Assembly (NCBI RefSeq): GCF_000001735.4 | Contig: NC_003070.9 | Coordinates: 8,246,001 to 8,310,000, forward strand | DNA: 64,000 nt | Reading direction: 5' to 3' | From: Arabidopsis thaliana | Lineage: Eukaryota > Streptophyta > Magnoliopsida > Brassicales > Brassicaceae | In this document: piece by piece, positions 12,574-29,350 of the stretch | Numbering within the stretch: position 1 is the stretch's first letter | Layout of the letters: each line of letters starts with the position of its first letter | The notes under the pieces: model-generated | Seen by the model: the letters and a program-made list of their open reading frames with translations, nothing else | What the model was told of the DNA's origin: nothing | Database searches by the model: none | Program-made: the position numbers and the translations under genes

Positions 12574-13601
12574 CGCCGATGAATCTCAGGAATAATGAAT
12601 AATTAGGGTTAGGTGAGAGAGAGAATTGAGCAATAGCGAAGAAGCAATCTCAGAGATAAAAGAGAGAGAGAGAATGTTCAAAGTACTGTTTGAGAGCAGA
12701 AGAAGAAGAAGCCTTTCTATAGAAAATAATATTAATTAAGAGAGACTTTTGGTTAATTTAGCTACAAGTAACAATTAATAAGGAAAGACAATAAAACATA
12801 AATCTCTTACATATAAATGTTAAATTCTATATATAATTATTTTTCAAACTAATTATGGTGAAAAATTTATGGTTAAATTCTATGTATGTTAAATGGTGAA
12901 AAATTGGAAATAAATCCTGTTGAATAGATTTTTTTTAATAGTAAAAAATATTTGACATTTAAGTTTTGGATCATTTGGTTATCAAAATATATAATTTAAG
13001 CTTTGGATAGTCAAATATTTGACGTTAAGATTAATCTAATTTTTCTATTTATGTATACTTTTTGAGACCATACAAAAGGTAATGTACATGTTGATGGTTG
13101 TTGGTGGTGTCCATAAGATAATGCATTTTTTACATAGAAGGTAGTGACACATGTAATTTGTTTTCACAATCTCACAAATATAAACATGTGGTTTATAAAT
13201 GTCAGAAGAAAAAAAAAATCTTCCTTATACTAAATTTCATCATGTTGTGTGAGTACATGATGCAAATCTAAATCCAAAAAAATGTTTAGTTGTTATATGA
13301 AACTAGTAATGGTCGTCAAAACAACATTCCTAGTAGTTGATTAAATTTTGATTCTGACCTCAATCTTCTTAACCTTTTGACGGCTTTTTTTGCTGCTCTC
13401 TGTTGCTTTTTTTTGCTGTTAGGTTATGATTAGTCTCGAGTAAGTCTTAAGCAACCCATGGCTTGTGCTGGAGATAACTTATCAAACCATGATCTTAATA
13501 ACTTTGATTTCCGGTTCGATCTTTCTTTTTGGTATTGGTCAGATGATGGTGAAGCTAAATCAATTGAAGTATATGAAGTTGAGCTGGTTCTTGATTTTTC
13601 T
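12574..13601. other. Intergenic, no gene seen
   Basis: A GA-rich leader of MMZ1 (12600-12715) is followed by AT-rich sequence. The direct repeat 'gtgaaaaatt(t/g)' occurs near 12850-12900. An ORF at 13458-13712 (+) runs antisense to the next gene and shows no family resemblance. Confidence 0.6.
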
Positions 13602-14144
13602 TTAGCATGGAAGCTTCAGGGTTTTTGTTGCAGTCGAGATGTTACCTTCTCGAGAAAACCTCGAGGAACTCGAACCGGTAGAGGACACGTTTCCACAAGA
13701 AAATCTCGATGAACTCGAACCAATTCTCTTAGAACCTGAAGATTCTCCAAGCCCACCTCGTGACTTCACACTCTGATTACGTTTGGTTTTCGAGAAAATC
13801 TGTGTTTCCTCAACAGATGAATCTAAAGGACAAGACTTTCCAACTTGGATGGAAAAAGAAGAAACTGAGGAAACGTTTCCACGATACTTCTTCTCAGGGT
13901 GACTTGCCATGCTATTGGAGTGAGAGAGAAGTTTCTTCGGGGAAGACGAAACCGAGTCGGTTCGAGAAACCGGAAGAGATTTGAGACGACGTAAACGGGT
14001 TTCGGGATTAGTGGGAAGAGCAGTGTCGTCGGTGAAGCCTGAACAGTTGATTTTGGCGACTTGTTCAAGAACGTATTGATCTTTAGCTTGTGAAAGAAGT
14101 TCCTCCACAGCTGAATCATCTTTACCAGTAAAAAAACTTGACAT
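13602..14144 (-). CDS. Plant protein of unknown function, Ser/Lys-rich
   Basis: A single-exon ORF of 180 aa. The N-terminal 60 residues look like a folded, conserved unit (MSSFFTGKDDSAVEELLSQA, then INCSGFTDDTALPTNPETRL). I associate this start with a small plant family lacking a named function. The rest is low-complexity: rich in Ser, Arg and Lys, with repeats such as SSSSRFS twice, so probably disordered. No signal peptide or membrane segment is seen. It lies between MMZ1 and MAK16 on the same strand, probably the locus At1g23270. No function is assigned. Confidence 0.75.
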   Translation of the reverse strand: MSSFFTGKDDSAVEELLSQAKDQYVLEQVAKINCSGFTDDTALPTNPETRLRRLKSLPVSRTDSVSSSPKKLLSHSNSMASHPEKKYRGNVSSVSSFSIQVGKSCPLDSSVEETQIFSKTKRNQSVKSRGGLGESSGSKRIGSSSSRFSCGNVSSTGSSSSRFSREGNISTATKTLKLPC

Positions 14145-14864
14145 CTTCGTTGATTTGGTTTAGGGGTTTAGAGTTTTTTTTTTTGTTGTGAGAGAGAACG
14201 ATGAAACTATGATTCTGCATTTAGAATCATTATTATCTATAGATTTTAGATTCTTTCTATTTCTGTCTGCCTAATGTCTATTGTCCATTTTCTGTGCTCT
14301 GGTAAAAATATGTTAATTGTCCATTTTTCATAATTTGTAACTGACTGTTGAATACATTAAGTCGGTAATTTACTGTAAATATATCATTTTCCAATTATTT
14401 TGCTCTGTGTAGGATTATTGTAAATTTGACTTTTTTTATTTATCTTCAAATGAAATTCATATTTTTCAATAATAAGTATATATTAAAAAAAATAGAAAAG
14501 ACATAAAACCGAAAATAATAATATAGATGTATCCAAAAATCTGCTAAAACGTACACTAATTTTCACTTCAAAGCTTCTAATAATTTTAACTTCAAAGTTT
14601 CTAATATCTAACAAAAAATTCATCCAGTTTTAATAATTGATACATCAAAATTCATTCAAACAAGGCCTCTTGTTTTCAAGTTTTCAGTAACAATATCCAA
14701 AACTAAATTGTAACTTGAATATAAAATGGTTTATAATTTAAAATGTAAGAACATATTAAGCTTTTACAAGATAAAGGTAGAAATTCTACAAAACCAAAGG
14801 CCTCTCAACTGAAGAAGTTTTTACCTTTTTCATCATTAAGTATCAAAAACTTTCACAATCTTTC
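14145..14864. other. Intergenic, AT-rich
   Basis: Promoter side of the unknown gene and 3' side of MAK16. I see AT-rich sequence and short A/T runs only. Confidence 0.6.
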
Positions 14865-16650
14865 TCAAATTTTAAGGCTTTTCAGGGATCTTCTTGTGTC
14901 TGCATCTTCTTGCTCAACCTAAAAAAGACATACATATATGTAAGAAACCATCGAAATCGTAAACACAAAAGTATCCTTGCAAATTATTTAAGCAATCTTG
15001 TGGAATCTCTCACCTCAACAACTACTCTTGGTTTCTTCTTTGCTTTTCCATTATCATCAGACTTCTTTAAAGCTCTTCCCTTTTTATGAATCACAACTTG
15101 TTCTTCAGCATCATCGTCATCCTCGTCATCTGAGTCTGTAGAGAGTTCACGATCGGGTTAAAATAGTTTCTCAAAATACATGGATTCAATTATTGAGTGG
15201 AAATTGTAAGAAACAGGAAGGAGATGAATATTACCATGATCATCACCTTCAAGGTAAGACTCCTTAGATGGAAGACCAGAGAAGTCTTCCATGTCTTCTT
15301 CTTCCTCTGCTTCGAGTTCATCATCGCCTTCAACATATTCAATCACTCCTTCCTGAGATATACGTTAATGAATGAAGATCAGTAGAAAGATGTTGCATCT
15401 AGATTTGATGGACTACCAAAATTACACGGCTTTTACAAAAGTACCTCCTCCTCTTCTTTCTCAACTTCGTCGTTGGTTTCGATTTCTCTATCAAGCAGTT
15501 TGTTAAACACACTGTCAGATAAATTGTATATTTCAGTAGGGTAAATGCCTTTCTTCAAACGTTCCATCAACTCGGTTTCAATAGCCTGTAAAAAAAGAAT
15601 CAAAACTATCATGAAAACCTCAGAACTAGAGTGAAGCAAGTAAAAATCAAAACCCAAAAACAACAAATCGTGACCTTATCCAACTGAGCTGCTTTTATAG
15701 CCTTTTCCTCTCTTCTCGACTCCCTCTTTATTTGCCTCCTAGGCGTAGTGACTACTACCTCCCTGTTATTCAAAAACAAAAGTACCAAATAATTAATCAG
15801 AACAAGAAAAGAATTAGACACATGTAAATCAAACAAGATACCAAACTCCACAAACAAAAACCAGAAGAGGACAAGACCTTGTTTTCAGAGCAAGTTTCCT
15901 CATACGAATACGCATCTGAGTCATTTTAGTCAGTCTTTGTTTAACCTTATGCTGCAACAACTTGGGCCAGTACAACTGCCACACGTAAGAAAGAAAATAA
16001 TTAAAACCCTCCCAGATCATAAGACATTGACATTGCTAATGAAGAAGAAGAGTAAAGAAATAAACTGTGGCAATAAATCTCAAGCTCACCAAGTGTTTGT
16101 CAATCATTTCAAGAGCCTTCTCATAGTTTACAGGCAGCTTAACTCTCTCCCACAATTTATTTGGCATGTGAGCTCTCTCAATAGTCTTCATATATAAATA
16201 AAACACTCCTGTATAAACAACAACAACACAAGAAAATCCATTTGTAAGAAACCACCACAACAACACTAAACTCAAAAGAAACATCTTTCTAATTGCCCTT
16301 TACTACGTAAACTAAATCAACACCCAATCCTAACTATTCCAACACACAGAATCAGCTCAAAGATTGACACTTTTCTAAAAATTACCATCATGGTCACGGA
16401 TAGTGGCGTATCGGCTATTAGCAAGAGGGCAAGAGCTTCGATTACAGATTCCTGTTACATTATATTGGTTTCTGCAAAAGATTCCAGTTTCGATTCTAGA
16501 AAAGCAAAAGAGAACAAAACAAACCCATCAACAAATTGAGCTACAAATGAAAATTGAAAGCTAACAAGTGAGGATAAAAAATACATACTTGGCCATGTAA
16601 CTACAGTGCTTGTGCCTAATGACCTGCCATATAACCTCATCGTGTTGCAT
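14865..16650 (-). CDS. MAK16: MAK16-like ribosome biogenesis protein
   Basis: Multi-exon gene of about seven exons, about 300 aa. It starts [20 protein letters not shown]. The exons encode [20 protein letters not shown] (the paired-Cys Ribosomal_L28e/MAK16 N-terminal region), then [20 protein letters not shown] and [20 protein letters not shown]. The long acidic C-terminus ([21 protein letters not shown]) ends in a basic KKKPR stretch. Family role: nucleolar protein for 60S subunit assembly, stabilising 27S pre-rRNA and 5S RNP intermediates; it has a Cys-rich metal-binding or iron-sulphur N-terminus. It is divergently paired with RPL27a, with about 360 bp between start codons. Confidence 0.9.
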
Positions 16651-17447
<797 letters not shown>

Positions 17448-17826
17448 TTTTTTTTTTCAATTCAGTCTCTTTTTAATTTATTTCATGTTATTGAACTCAG
17501 CTTTGTTGGATTTTGGAATCAGAGATCTTTTAATCTATGGTATTGGATTATATAATTTGCTTCGTATTATTTGGAAATTTTGGGATTATTTGTGTGATCT
17601 GATTCATCTCTGCATTTGCAATGTTGTCATGTTCTTCAAGATCATTGCGTGTTATGTTCACTGGTTTCAAAGATTATGTCTGGGTAAACCTCAAACTCAA
17701 TGTCACAATAGTGTTTAGATTCTTACAACAAAGTCTTAGCTTAGCTTGATCAATTTGGGAATAACTGATTCTTCTTCTGGGATGGTTGTTTTGTTTATTA
17801 CGAATCTGCAATGACTTGTTTAATGA

Positions 17827-20048
17827 TCATTTCCTGTGATTGTTTTCACCATTTGAATTGTTTTCATCTTCTTCACAGAGATCGATCTCTTCTCTTTTGT
17901 TTGATTGGTCTCCCCATTTTTTTATTCTAGCTTCTGCTAATGAAGCCTGGACATTTTGCATAAACTTTAATACACAAACACTGAAACTGATACTAGAATT
18001 TGACAATTGCTTCTTTACCTCTTTCTTCCAGTTGGTTCTATAGATAATGAAAAGTAGAACAGATGTTTGAACTACTGTTCCCGTTAGCATTCCTGTCCAT
18101 ATCCCCTGTAGTTGTGTGTGTGTTTATATCAACTTGAAGCTTATCATGTATGCAAGTTCTTTATTAAGGTTAGATTTCGAGATTTTACTTACCTTCACTC
18201 CAAGTTCCATCTTGTAGCCGAGCACAAGACCGATTGGTATACCACATAGATAGTAACACCCAATGTTCACATATGCAACAATGCCTTGCCATCCAGCTCC
18301 AACAGCTACACCTTTTGTACCAATATCAAAAACCAAAACACATTTTGTCTTATACACAATCATGCTAAATTTAAGCAGCCTAGGGTTTTTGAGTGTTGTT
18401 AGAGAAACTACCAGAAAGAACAGGCTGAATGTTGTTGATGACGATGGTGAGAGCCAGCAACGGAGTCAGCTGCTTCACGAGTACTCTCACTTCTTCATCA
18501 TCTGAGAACATTGCTGGATACTTGTCTCGCAACACAATGAGAGTCACTGATATCACAATTCCGATCGATACAGAAGTTATCATAGCCACTATCAATAAGA
18601 ACTTTGCTCTTCTTGGGTGTTCAGCTCCTAGCTCATTCGACTCTCTTACACTGCACATATAACACATCATTTTTTCCAATCATTAAGCTTTTTTTTTTCT
18701 TTTCTGTTAAGAGACTTTGTGATATACCTCACAGCCGCATTGAAGCCAAAGGCCACCATGATCGGCCATCCCAATATGTTCATGCTATAACCAAACCGTT
18801 AATTCCGTTCCTAACCAAAACAGAAGCTTTCACAGGGACTTAGAACTCACCATATCGAAAGAGCAGCTACAGAGACTTGAGGGTTCTTGAGGTAACCCGC
18901 AAACAGAATCAACGCCATGAAATACCAAACCTCTAGGCTGAAACCAACAAACAGCAAGTCACTAGGTGTACCCATCAATGAACCATTTATGTATCGATCT
19001 GACTCCAAAGTGTTCCGATATCTCACCAAACCATGACTGCAGAGGCAAGAGACAATCTTGCAAAGCCTCTGAGATTCTTGAACGCCATCCAAGAGAGCCC
19101 TGACCAAGCTCTGCCAGAAGAACCACCACAAATATAAACTATTTGAGTAACATCTATTAACCACCACGACATATTCAATACAACGGCTCCTCCGGCCATT
19201 CCCCATCTAAGTTTCAGCATCAGCAACCAACTCAATAGAGTGTGCTGTAACAGCACAGTCGCTGCTATAACCGCCATCGCAATCACTTTGCTTTGTGCCT
19301 ATAATAATTAATCAATCTCATAACCAAACAACTTGAATTTACCTCAAGTAAACTGATTTTGATGTTGTTACCTGCAAGAACTTGGCGGTGGCGAAGTTAA
19401 CAGCGTAAGCAAAGAGCTGAGGAATCATCCAGAGGGAGAATTTCCCGGCTGCTTTAGAGATCTCCGGAGACTGTCCGAGGAGACTCAACAGTGGAGTGGC
19501 AAACACGTAAAAAAGACAAAGAAGAAGGGCACAAGAGTTAAGGATGATCCAAGACCTCTGAAGATATATTCCCATCATCTCTAGTTGCCCTGCTCCGTAC
19601 GCTTGCCCACAAAGCGTCGCTAGTGCACTTCCCATCCCAAGCTTAAATCAATTTTAAGTTTAAAAGAATAAATTATGAACAATGGATCAACTAAAAAATG
19701 TGTTACACATTTGTCATAGATATGTATGCTTAAAGTAACTAATTATATTACCATAATGCCGACAGAGAAGCCGGAGATGACGGAGTTCTGTATGGAGACA
19801 GCAGCTAAAGCCAGCGTGTTGACGTGTCCGGCGAGGATCTGCGTGACGGCGCCAAGAGAGTATTGGCAGAAAGATGTGAATATCGCAGGACCAGCGAGCC
19901 ACCACAACTTCTTTGACTCAGCCGCAAACTGTCGAATGAAGTCTCTACCGCCGGAGATCGGAGGCATGTCGGTGTCGGATTTGGTATGTGCTCGATGTTC
20001 TTGTTCTGAGGAAATAGTATCTTCATGATCAACGTTGAGAGTTTCCAT
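17827..20048 (-). CDS. MATE (DTX) family efflux transporter
   Basis: About eight exons. Exon 1 is 19752-20048 (99 codons) and exon 2 is 19372-19641 (90 codons). The product starts METLNVDHEDTISSEQEHRA with a hydrophilic N-terminus. MATE motifs follow: WLAGPAIFTSFCQYSLGAVT, then LGMGSALATLCGQAYGAGQL, and in the second half GWPIMVAFGFNAAVSVRESN and GAGWQGIVAYVNIGCYYLCG. Twelve membrane segments are expected, and the length fits the usual 500 or so residues. The C-terminal tail is charged (KREEIDLCEEDENNSNGENN). Family role: proton-coupled export of organic cations or secondary metabolites across plasma membrane or tonoplast; the substrate cannot be read from sequence. Between NWKKE and ASLAEARIK is an intron that stays open, so retention would not truncate the product at once. 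Confidence 0.9.
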
Positions 20049-20573
20049 GTCTTACTAGCAAAAGAGAGATAGTAATTTCTTAGACATGCATGCATAACGC
20101 ATATATAGAGTTTTATTTGTATGCAATATTTATGTTAGGTTTTTTTTGTTTTTTTCACAAATTTATGTTAGGTACTATAATTTTTAGCTTTTCAAAATTC
20201 TAGTATCGTACCACAATTTAGAGATGCAGTGGATTGTACGAGGACAAAGTGGTCTAACTATTCTTACGTAGTCTCCAAACTTGTAGTGAACTTTATCACC
20301 CAATTTTAGTTTCTGAAATTAGCTGACTGAACTCAAGTCATTTGGTATCTATCATTCAACAATGAGCAATTGAGCATTATTATAAAATTAATCTTTTCTA
20401 ATAGTAGTTTGCTTAGAATTGGGTTGTGCAAATTGCAAAGCACATTAATTGAGCCAAAAACTGTACAAAATTTACATTCATTAATCAAAGGCTAATTATA
20501 GTTTCTTAAAATATATTATTTAAATACTATTTTATGTTTGAATAATTTTCACAACAAAAGAAAATCATCCTTA
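20049..20573. other. MATE promoter side, AT-rich
   Basis: No gene. A short repeated piece (caaatttatgttaggt) occurs twice near 20125-20175. The interval ends at the duplicated host segment next to the hAT element. Confidence 0.55.
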
Positions 20574-20665
20574 TTTGAAAGTTGAAACCTTAACTCACCA
20601 CATAATTTTATGTTATTTTTCCGAAGAATGTCGATGTTAGATAAATACTAACATATAGTTTTTCG
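20574..20665. repeat. Left copy of duplicated host segment with a hAT excision footprint
   Basis: Bases 20582-20665 match 21523-21607 with two or three substitutions. At the start, the left copy reads TTTGAAAGTTGAAAC (20574-20588). This is two imperfect copies of the 8-bp target site TTTGAAAC separated by an altered base, the typical scar of hAT excision. The right copy has one TTTGAAAC directly abutting the element's right terminus. Confidence 0.7.
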
Positions 20666-21522
20666 AGGAAATCACGGGTTTACGTTTTTTGGCGGGAAAA
20701 TCATGGGTTTACGTTTATGCGGGAAAATCACGAGTTTACGTTTTTGGCGGAAAAATTACGGGTTTACGTTTTTGGCGGGAAAATCACGGGTTTACGTTTT
20801 TGGCGGGAAAATCACGGGTTTACGTTTTTTGGCGGGAAAATCACGGGTTTACGTTTTTGGCGGGAATATCACAGGTTTTGGTTTTTGGCGGGAATATCAC
20901 AGGTTTTGGTTTTTGGCGGGAAAATTACGGATTTACGTTTTTGGCGGGAAAATCACGGTTTTACATTTTTGTCGGGAAAATCACGGGTTTACGTTGTTGG
21001 CGGGAAAATTACGGGTTTACGTTTTTGGCGGGAAAATCACAGGTTTTGTTTTTTGGCGAGAAAATTACGGATTTACGTTTTTGGCGGGAAAATCACGGTT
21101 TTACGTTTTTGGCGGGAAAATCACGGGTTTACTTTGTTGGCGAGAAAATCACGGATTTATGTTTTTTGGTGGAAAAATTACGAGTTTATTTTTTCTCAAT
21201 TTCATCGCTTGTATATTTAAGAAATTTGGAAAAATATTGATTTTATTAAATTGGTTTAGATGTGTTGGTTAAGCTTAAATTGATATTGGTTTAGAGATTT
21301 TAGTTGGTTTAATTCAATTTTACAAAAATTGATGGGTTAATTGGGTAAACAATTGAAACCATTAACCATTACAACCCAACTCATTTGACTCATCAAACAA
21401 ATTGATCCAATAACTCATTTGACTCATCAACTCATTTGAGTCAAAAAATTTAACTCATTAGGGTTCATGGGTTGAGTTGAGTTGAGTTGGCCCATGAATT
21501 TTGACCCATTTTGACACCCCTA
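20666..21522. mobile_element. Non-autonomous hAT-like element, left end lost
   Basis: The right terminus is CATTTTGACACCCCTA (ends 21522), followed by target site TTTGAAAC (21523-21530). Bases 21190-21522 are nearly identical to the right part of the complete element at 30501-31456. The left terminal repeat seen there is absent. Instead, host DNA runs directly into the minisatellite at 20666. There is no transposase coding capacity. Confidence 0.75.
20680..21190 (+). repeat. 28-bp minisatellite with E2F-type motifs (about 18 units)
   Basis: Head-to-tail units of 28 bp with consensus GGCGGGAAAATCACGGGTTT followed by ACGTTTTT. At unit junctions the sequence reads TTTTTGGCGGGAAAA, containing TTTGGCGGGAAA, a perfect E2F/DP consensus (TTTSGCGSGAAA). 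Roughly half the units keep it exactly; others have GCGAG or GAATA variants. Long ORFs cross the array in all three forward frames because the unit lacks stops. They are not genes. Confidence 0.85.
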
Positions 21523-21607
21523 TTTGAAACCTTAACTCACCACATAATTTTATGTTATTTTTCTGAAGAATGTCGATGTTAGATAAATACTAACATATAA
21601 TTTTTCG
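21523..21607. repeat. Right copy of duplicated host segment
   Basis: Direct repeat of 20582-20665. It starts with the target-site copy TTTGAAAC next to the element end. Confidence 0.8.
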
Positions 21608-21967
21608 TTTTTAATCAGATTATCTTTAACTTGAATTGCATCGCGCTAGTTAGTCACTAAATCTAAAGATAATTTTTTGATTTGTTTGTACATAAACAAT
21701 AATTTTAAGAATGAAAACAAAGTAAGATATGTCCTAATTAATCAATACCTAAATCCATCAGAGCACCTTCATCGGTGACACACACATTTGAGAATCTAGC
21801 AAATAAAAATATTAATTTTTCTATATAGTTTTATTATTTAATTAATTATTTATCTATTAAGAAAACATCAACCAATCAATAAGCGACAAATGTAGACATG
21901 TGTCTCTCAAAACAATTAACCAATTATTATTTAACTAATTATTTATCTATTAAGAAAAACTGCTAGT
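21608..21967. other. Intergenic with short direct repeat
   Basis: AT-rich. The stretch TAATTATTTATCTATTAAGA occurs twice (near 21841 and 21940). GAGCACCTTCATCGGTG near 21770 resembles a MITE terminus, but I could not find a convincing partner. Confidence 0.45.
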
Positions 21968-22264
21968 TTACAGAGAAGAATAATCTCTGCTTCTTCTGCG
22001 TTTAGGTTTGGGAGCCGGTGGACATTCAAGCGGCTGCGAAATCCTAAACTCCTCTGCTTTAGGCATTGCGCACTCTTCTTATTCTTATTCCTCATCTTCT
22101 TTCTCTGGCTTCTTCTCAACCATCGTCACCTGACACTTAACCGGCGAGAGAATCTTGATCAGTTTCTCTCCATTACAGATTGTCTTCTTCTCCGTCTTTG
22201 CTCATTCTATGTTTTCTTCCTTACCCTTGTTATTACTCTGCACCTCTTTTCCCGCAAAATTCAT
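21968..22264 (-). pseudogene. SIAMESE-RELATED-like (SMR) CDK inhibitor pseudogene
   Basis: A 99-codon frame from ATG (complement of 22262-22264) to TAA (21968-21970) stays in register but contains three internal stops. The last part reads PKAEEFRISQPLECPPAPKP followed by KRRR. That CPPAP-basic block after an E-rich region and a Cys-x-x-Pro motif resembles SIAMESE-RELATED cyclin-dependent kinase inhibitors. Upstream, EKLIKILSPVKCQVT and EKKPEKEDEE fit the N-terminal half. Two of the stops are TAA in a GAA-rich run, suggesting G-to-T changes; the third is TGA. There is no frameshift, so decay is recent or some constraint remains. The family call rests on motif resemblance only. Confidence 0.5.
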
Positions 22265-22719
22265 AACTTACACGAAATATAGAAAACAGAAATTCAAAGT
22301 ATCAAGAAGAATAGACAGGGAATAAATACATATATCTTTGGATTTATCACATTAATAAAATTATATTAAAGACGATTTTTTTTTCATAATCAAAAACAAA
22401 CTAGGACATGGATTATTATTATTTTCTTTAATATAATTAGCATAATTACAAATTTCACATTGCCACACTAAAAAAAGGCTATCACCGTTGATTAAAAAAA
22501 ATAATCTATGGCCTAAACTTCATTTCATTGAGAAAAGATCTTAATCAGTTTCCAATTGAAAATAGAAATAGAGACACAAGAGAGAGTTTACACCCAAAAA
22601 AAAGAGACACAAAGAGAGAGATATGGTTTATAGAATAGGGCAAAGAGAAAGAGTGTACTACAGAGATTTAGCTTTAAAGAGTGTAGCAGAACACAATAGT
22701 CGTTCAGAAGAAGAAGTAA
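22265..22719. other. 3' flank of GGT1, no gene seen
   Basis: AT-rich, with GA-rich stretches (22575-22660). Probably includes the GGT1 3' UTR. Confidence 0.5.
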
Positions 22720-25329
<2,610 letters not shown>

Positions 25330-26422
25330 TTATGTTCACTCTGAACCAATCCCTAGCTCACTTCTTCCCTCCTCTACAATTGGAAGAAAACAATTCATCA
25401 TCAGCAATTGGAACCAGAAAACCAGAATTTGGATAAACGAATCAAGATCAAAACTAATTCGACTCTAAGAACACCAAAAGGCCACTAATTTCTGGGTTTC
25501 TGTAGCTCAATTTCCAGAACAAATTCGTAATCACACAGTGTAAAGGAGACGCCTTTTCAAAAGGGTATTTCAGAATCATTCAAAAGAAGAAGAATTTGAT
25601 CAATGATCGATCCAAAGAGAAAGAAAAACCAAATCACAAACCTTCAAACTCAATGTTGTGACTCCAAAAGTCTATCTGGAGAGTCACGTTCGGTTCTAGA
25701 GCCAAGGGCAAGGCAAAGAGTGGGGAGAGTTAAAATATTAGTGTGTGTGATTTTAAAAGTATTTTGTGTAGCAGATTACAAATGTGTGTATGACATGAGT
25801 TTGGATCATTCCTCAATCTAATCTATGTGGCTTCACAACAAAGGAAGCAGCAGAGCCACTGAAATTGACGAAGAGGATTTGTCAGACAAAAGTCAATTCA
25901 CGATATCTCTATATCCGTGTCTCGTTTTTATGCTACGAAGACCGTTCTTGCTTAATTATAAAAATAGAAGCAGATAATTTTTGAAGAGAATAAAAATGTG
26001 GTGGAGATTCCAGACGAAGAGATTGTTAGTTTTGTCATGTTATGGACTGTTTTTCTGAGTAAATTATGCGTTTGGAACATGACCAATAGGGTCGATCCAC
26101 GTGTCCGTCGTTTTTGTTTCGTCCTCTTTAAGACGCAGCAGCCAGCAGCTTTGTGTTTACTAGTAATCTTTGGGCCTATTGGCTCCTCATACTCTCAAAA
26201 GGCTTAAGCTATATGGGCAAGAGTTGTTTTGCCACTTCAATTTTGAGAATTGACAAGTGAATGATAGAACTCAAGACTTCATAAGTGAATCAATATGAGT
26301 TGTTTATTTTTTCTTAAACACTTTCTATCAATAATTTCTTTTGTATTAAGAATCGATACGAAAAATATCACCTTGTTAAGTTTCATATCCCGAATTGGAT
26401 TTTATTTAAGGACTAAAAATGT
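25330..26422. other. GGT1 5' leader and promoter region
   Basis: A probable non-coding leader exon near 25600-25720 is followed by AT-rich promoter sequence. ACGTG core motifs occur at 26098-26103 (CCACGTGTCC), a G-box-like site of the type common in light-regulated genes. Small ORFs here show no family resemblance. Confidence 0.5.
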
Positions 26423-26430
26423 AAGGCTTA

Positions 26431-26681
26431 GGGTGTGACTGGTTACGGCGGTTGGAACGGACAAAACCGTCAACGGATCAGACCGCTTTTTATTTACCAT
26501 TCATCAATTATAGTTTGCAGTGGTCCGGACCAAAAGAAATAGAAGAAAACCGCAGCGGACCATTTGCGGACCATTTTTACATACAAATAAAACTGGTCTG
26601 TAGCGATTTATTGTCCGCCCCAAAAATAAGATGAACTAAACCGCAGACAAATTAGACCGCTATGTCCACTGCATCCATTCA
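26431..26681. mobile_element. Short MITE-like element (hAT type suspected)
   Basis: A 251-bp insert flanked by AAGGCTTA (26423-26430) and AAGCCTTA (26682-26689), a 7/8 match as direct repeats. The ends GGGTGTGACTGGTTACGGCGG and, on the complement, TGAATGGATGCAGTGGACAT show weak inverted similarity. The interior holds several CGGACCA and GTCCGC blocks in opposite orientations. The flanks are near-palindromic, so the exact boundary is uncertain. Confidence 0.5.
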
Positions 26682-26689
26682 AAGCCTTA

Positions 26690-27422
26690 TTTTGCCACAT
26701 CTATAATTACATTTTGATGTACGTGCATTGAATAATTGTAAACCTAAACCACCCTAATATACATATAAGTTAGTTTTCTTTTATACATTTAATTTACAAC
26801 GGATATTATCTATCTTAAAATAAGAAAATTATTTTTGCAAAAGTTATATACCCTATTTGGTCAAAGAAATTCTTATGTTATCTAAAATATGCATATAGAC
26901 ACATATAACATTAATCAATTTAACTAAGAGGGAGAAAATCATTGCGTAGCGCGGAAACTCACATTTAAAAGACAAAAAATAGAAAAGCTTAGAAGCCAAA
27001 CGAAATTAAATTAAACTGCCAATCCAATAGGTTATTTCATGCAAGTTCTCAGCCGCTTTAGAATTTATTTTATGTGGAAAATTTATCTAGTTAAAAATGA
27101 ATTCTTAGAAGCTGAGATATTAGTTTGAGAGAACCACCTTGAAATCATGCAAAAAAACCTAAGACAGGATCCGAATCTTAACTTTGCATTGTTATTGGAA
27201 AAGCCCAGGTTGTGTTCATTTGTTTATGTCTTCCCTTTGTTTGGAAGAATGAATACTGTTTGGGATTACATTACTCATTCTCCCATAGAATTTCAAGTAC
27301 TTTGTGTATAATTAACGATTCGAACAAACATTAAATCTCTTATATGATATATTAAAACATATTATTTCACATACTACTGAATAATGCTTTAAAAACATAA
27401 CGAAAATAGCAAATAAAAAAAA
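26690..27422. other. Intergenic between GGT1 and TAR1
   Basis: AT-rich. TTGCGTAGCGCGGAAAC near 26942 resembles a Helitron 3' hairpin fragment, but it lacks the CTAG end. No gene seen. Confidence 0.5.

Positions 27423-29350
<1,928 letters not shown>

Noticed and set aside
13458-13712. 84-codon ORF on the plus strand
   Set aside because: Largely antisense or flanking to the 180-residue minus-strand gene, whose N-terminus looks conserved. The plus ORF shows no motif.
20689-21272. Overlapping ORFs of 167-189 codons in all three forward frames
   Set aside because: The 28-bp unit has no stop in any frame and is not a multiple of three, so each frame cycles through the same peptide. This is a repeat artefact, not coding.
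26935-26960. Helitron 3' end (GCGTAGCGCGG hairpin)
   Set aside because: No CTRR terminus or T follows within the expected distance.
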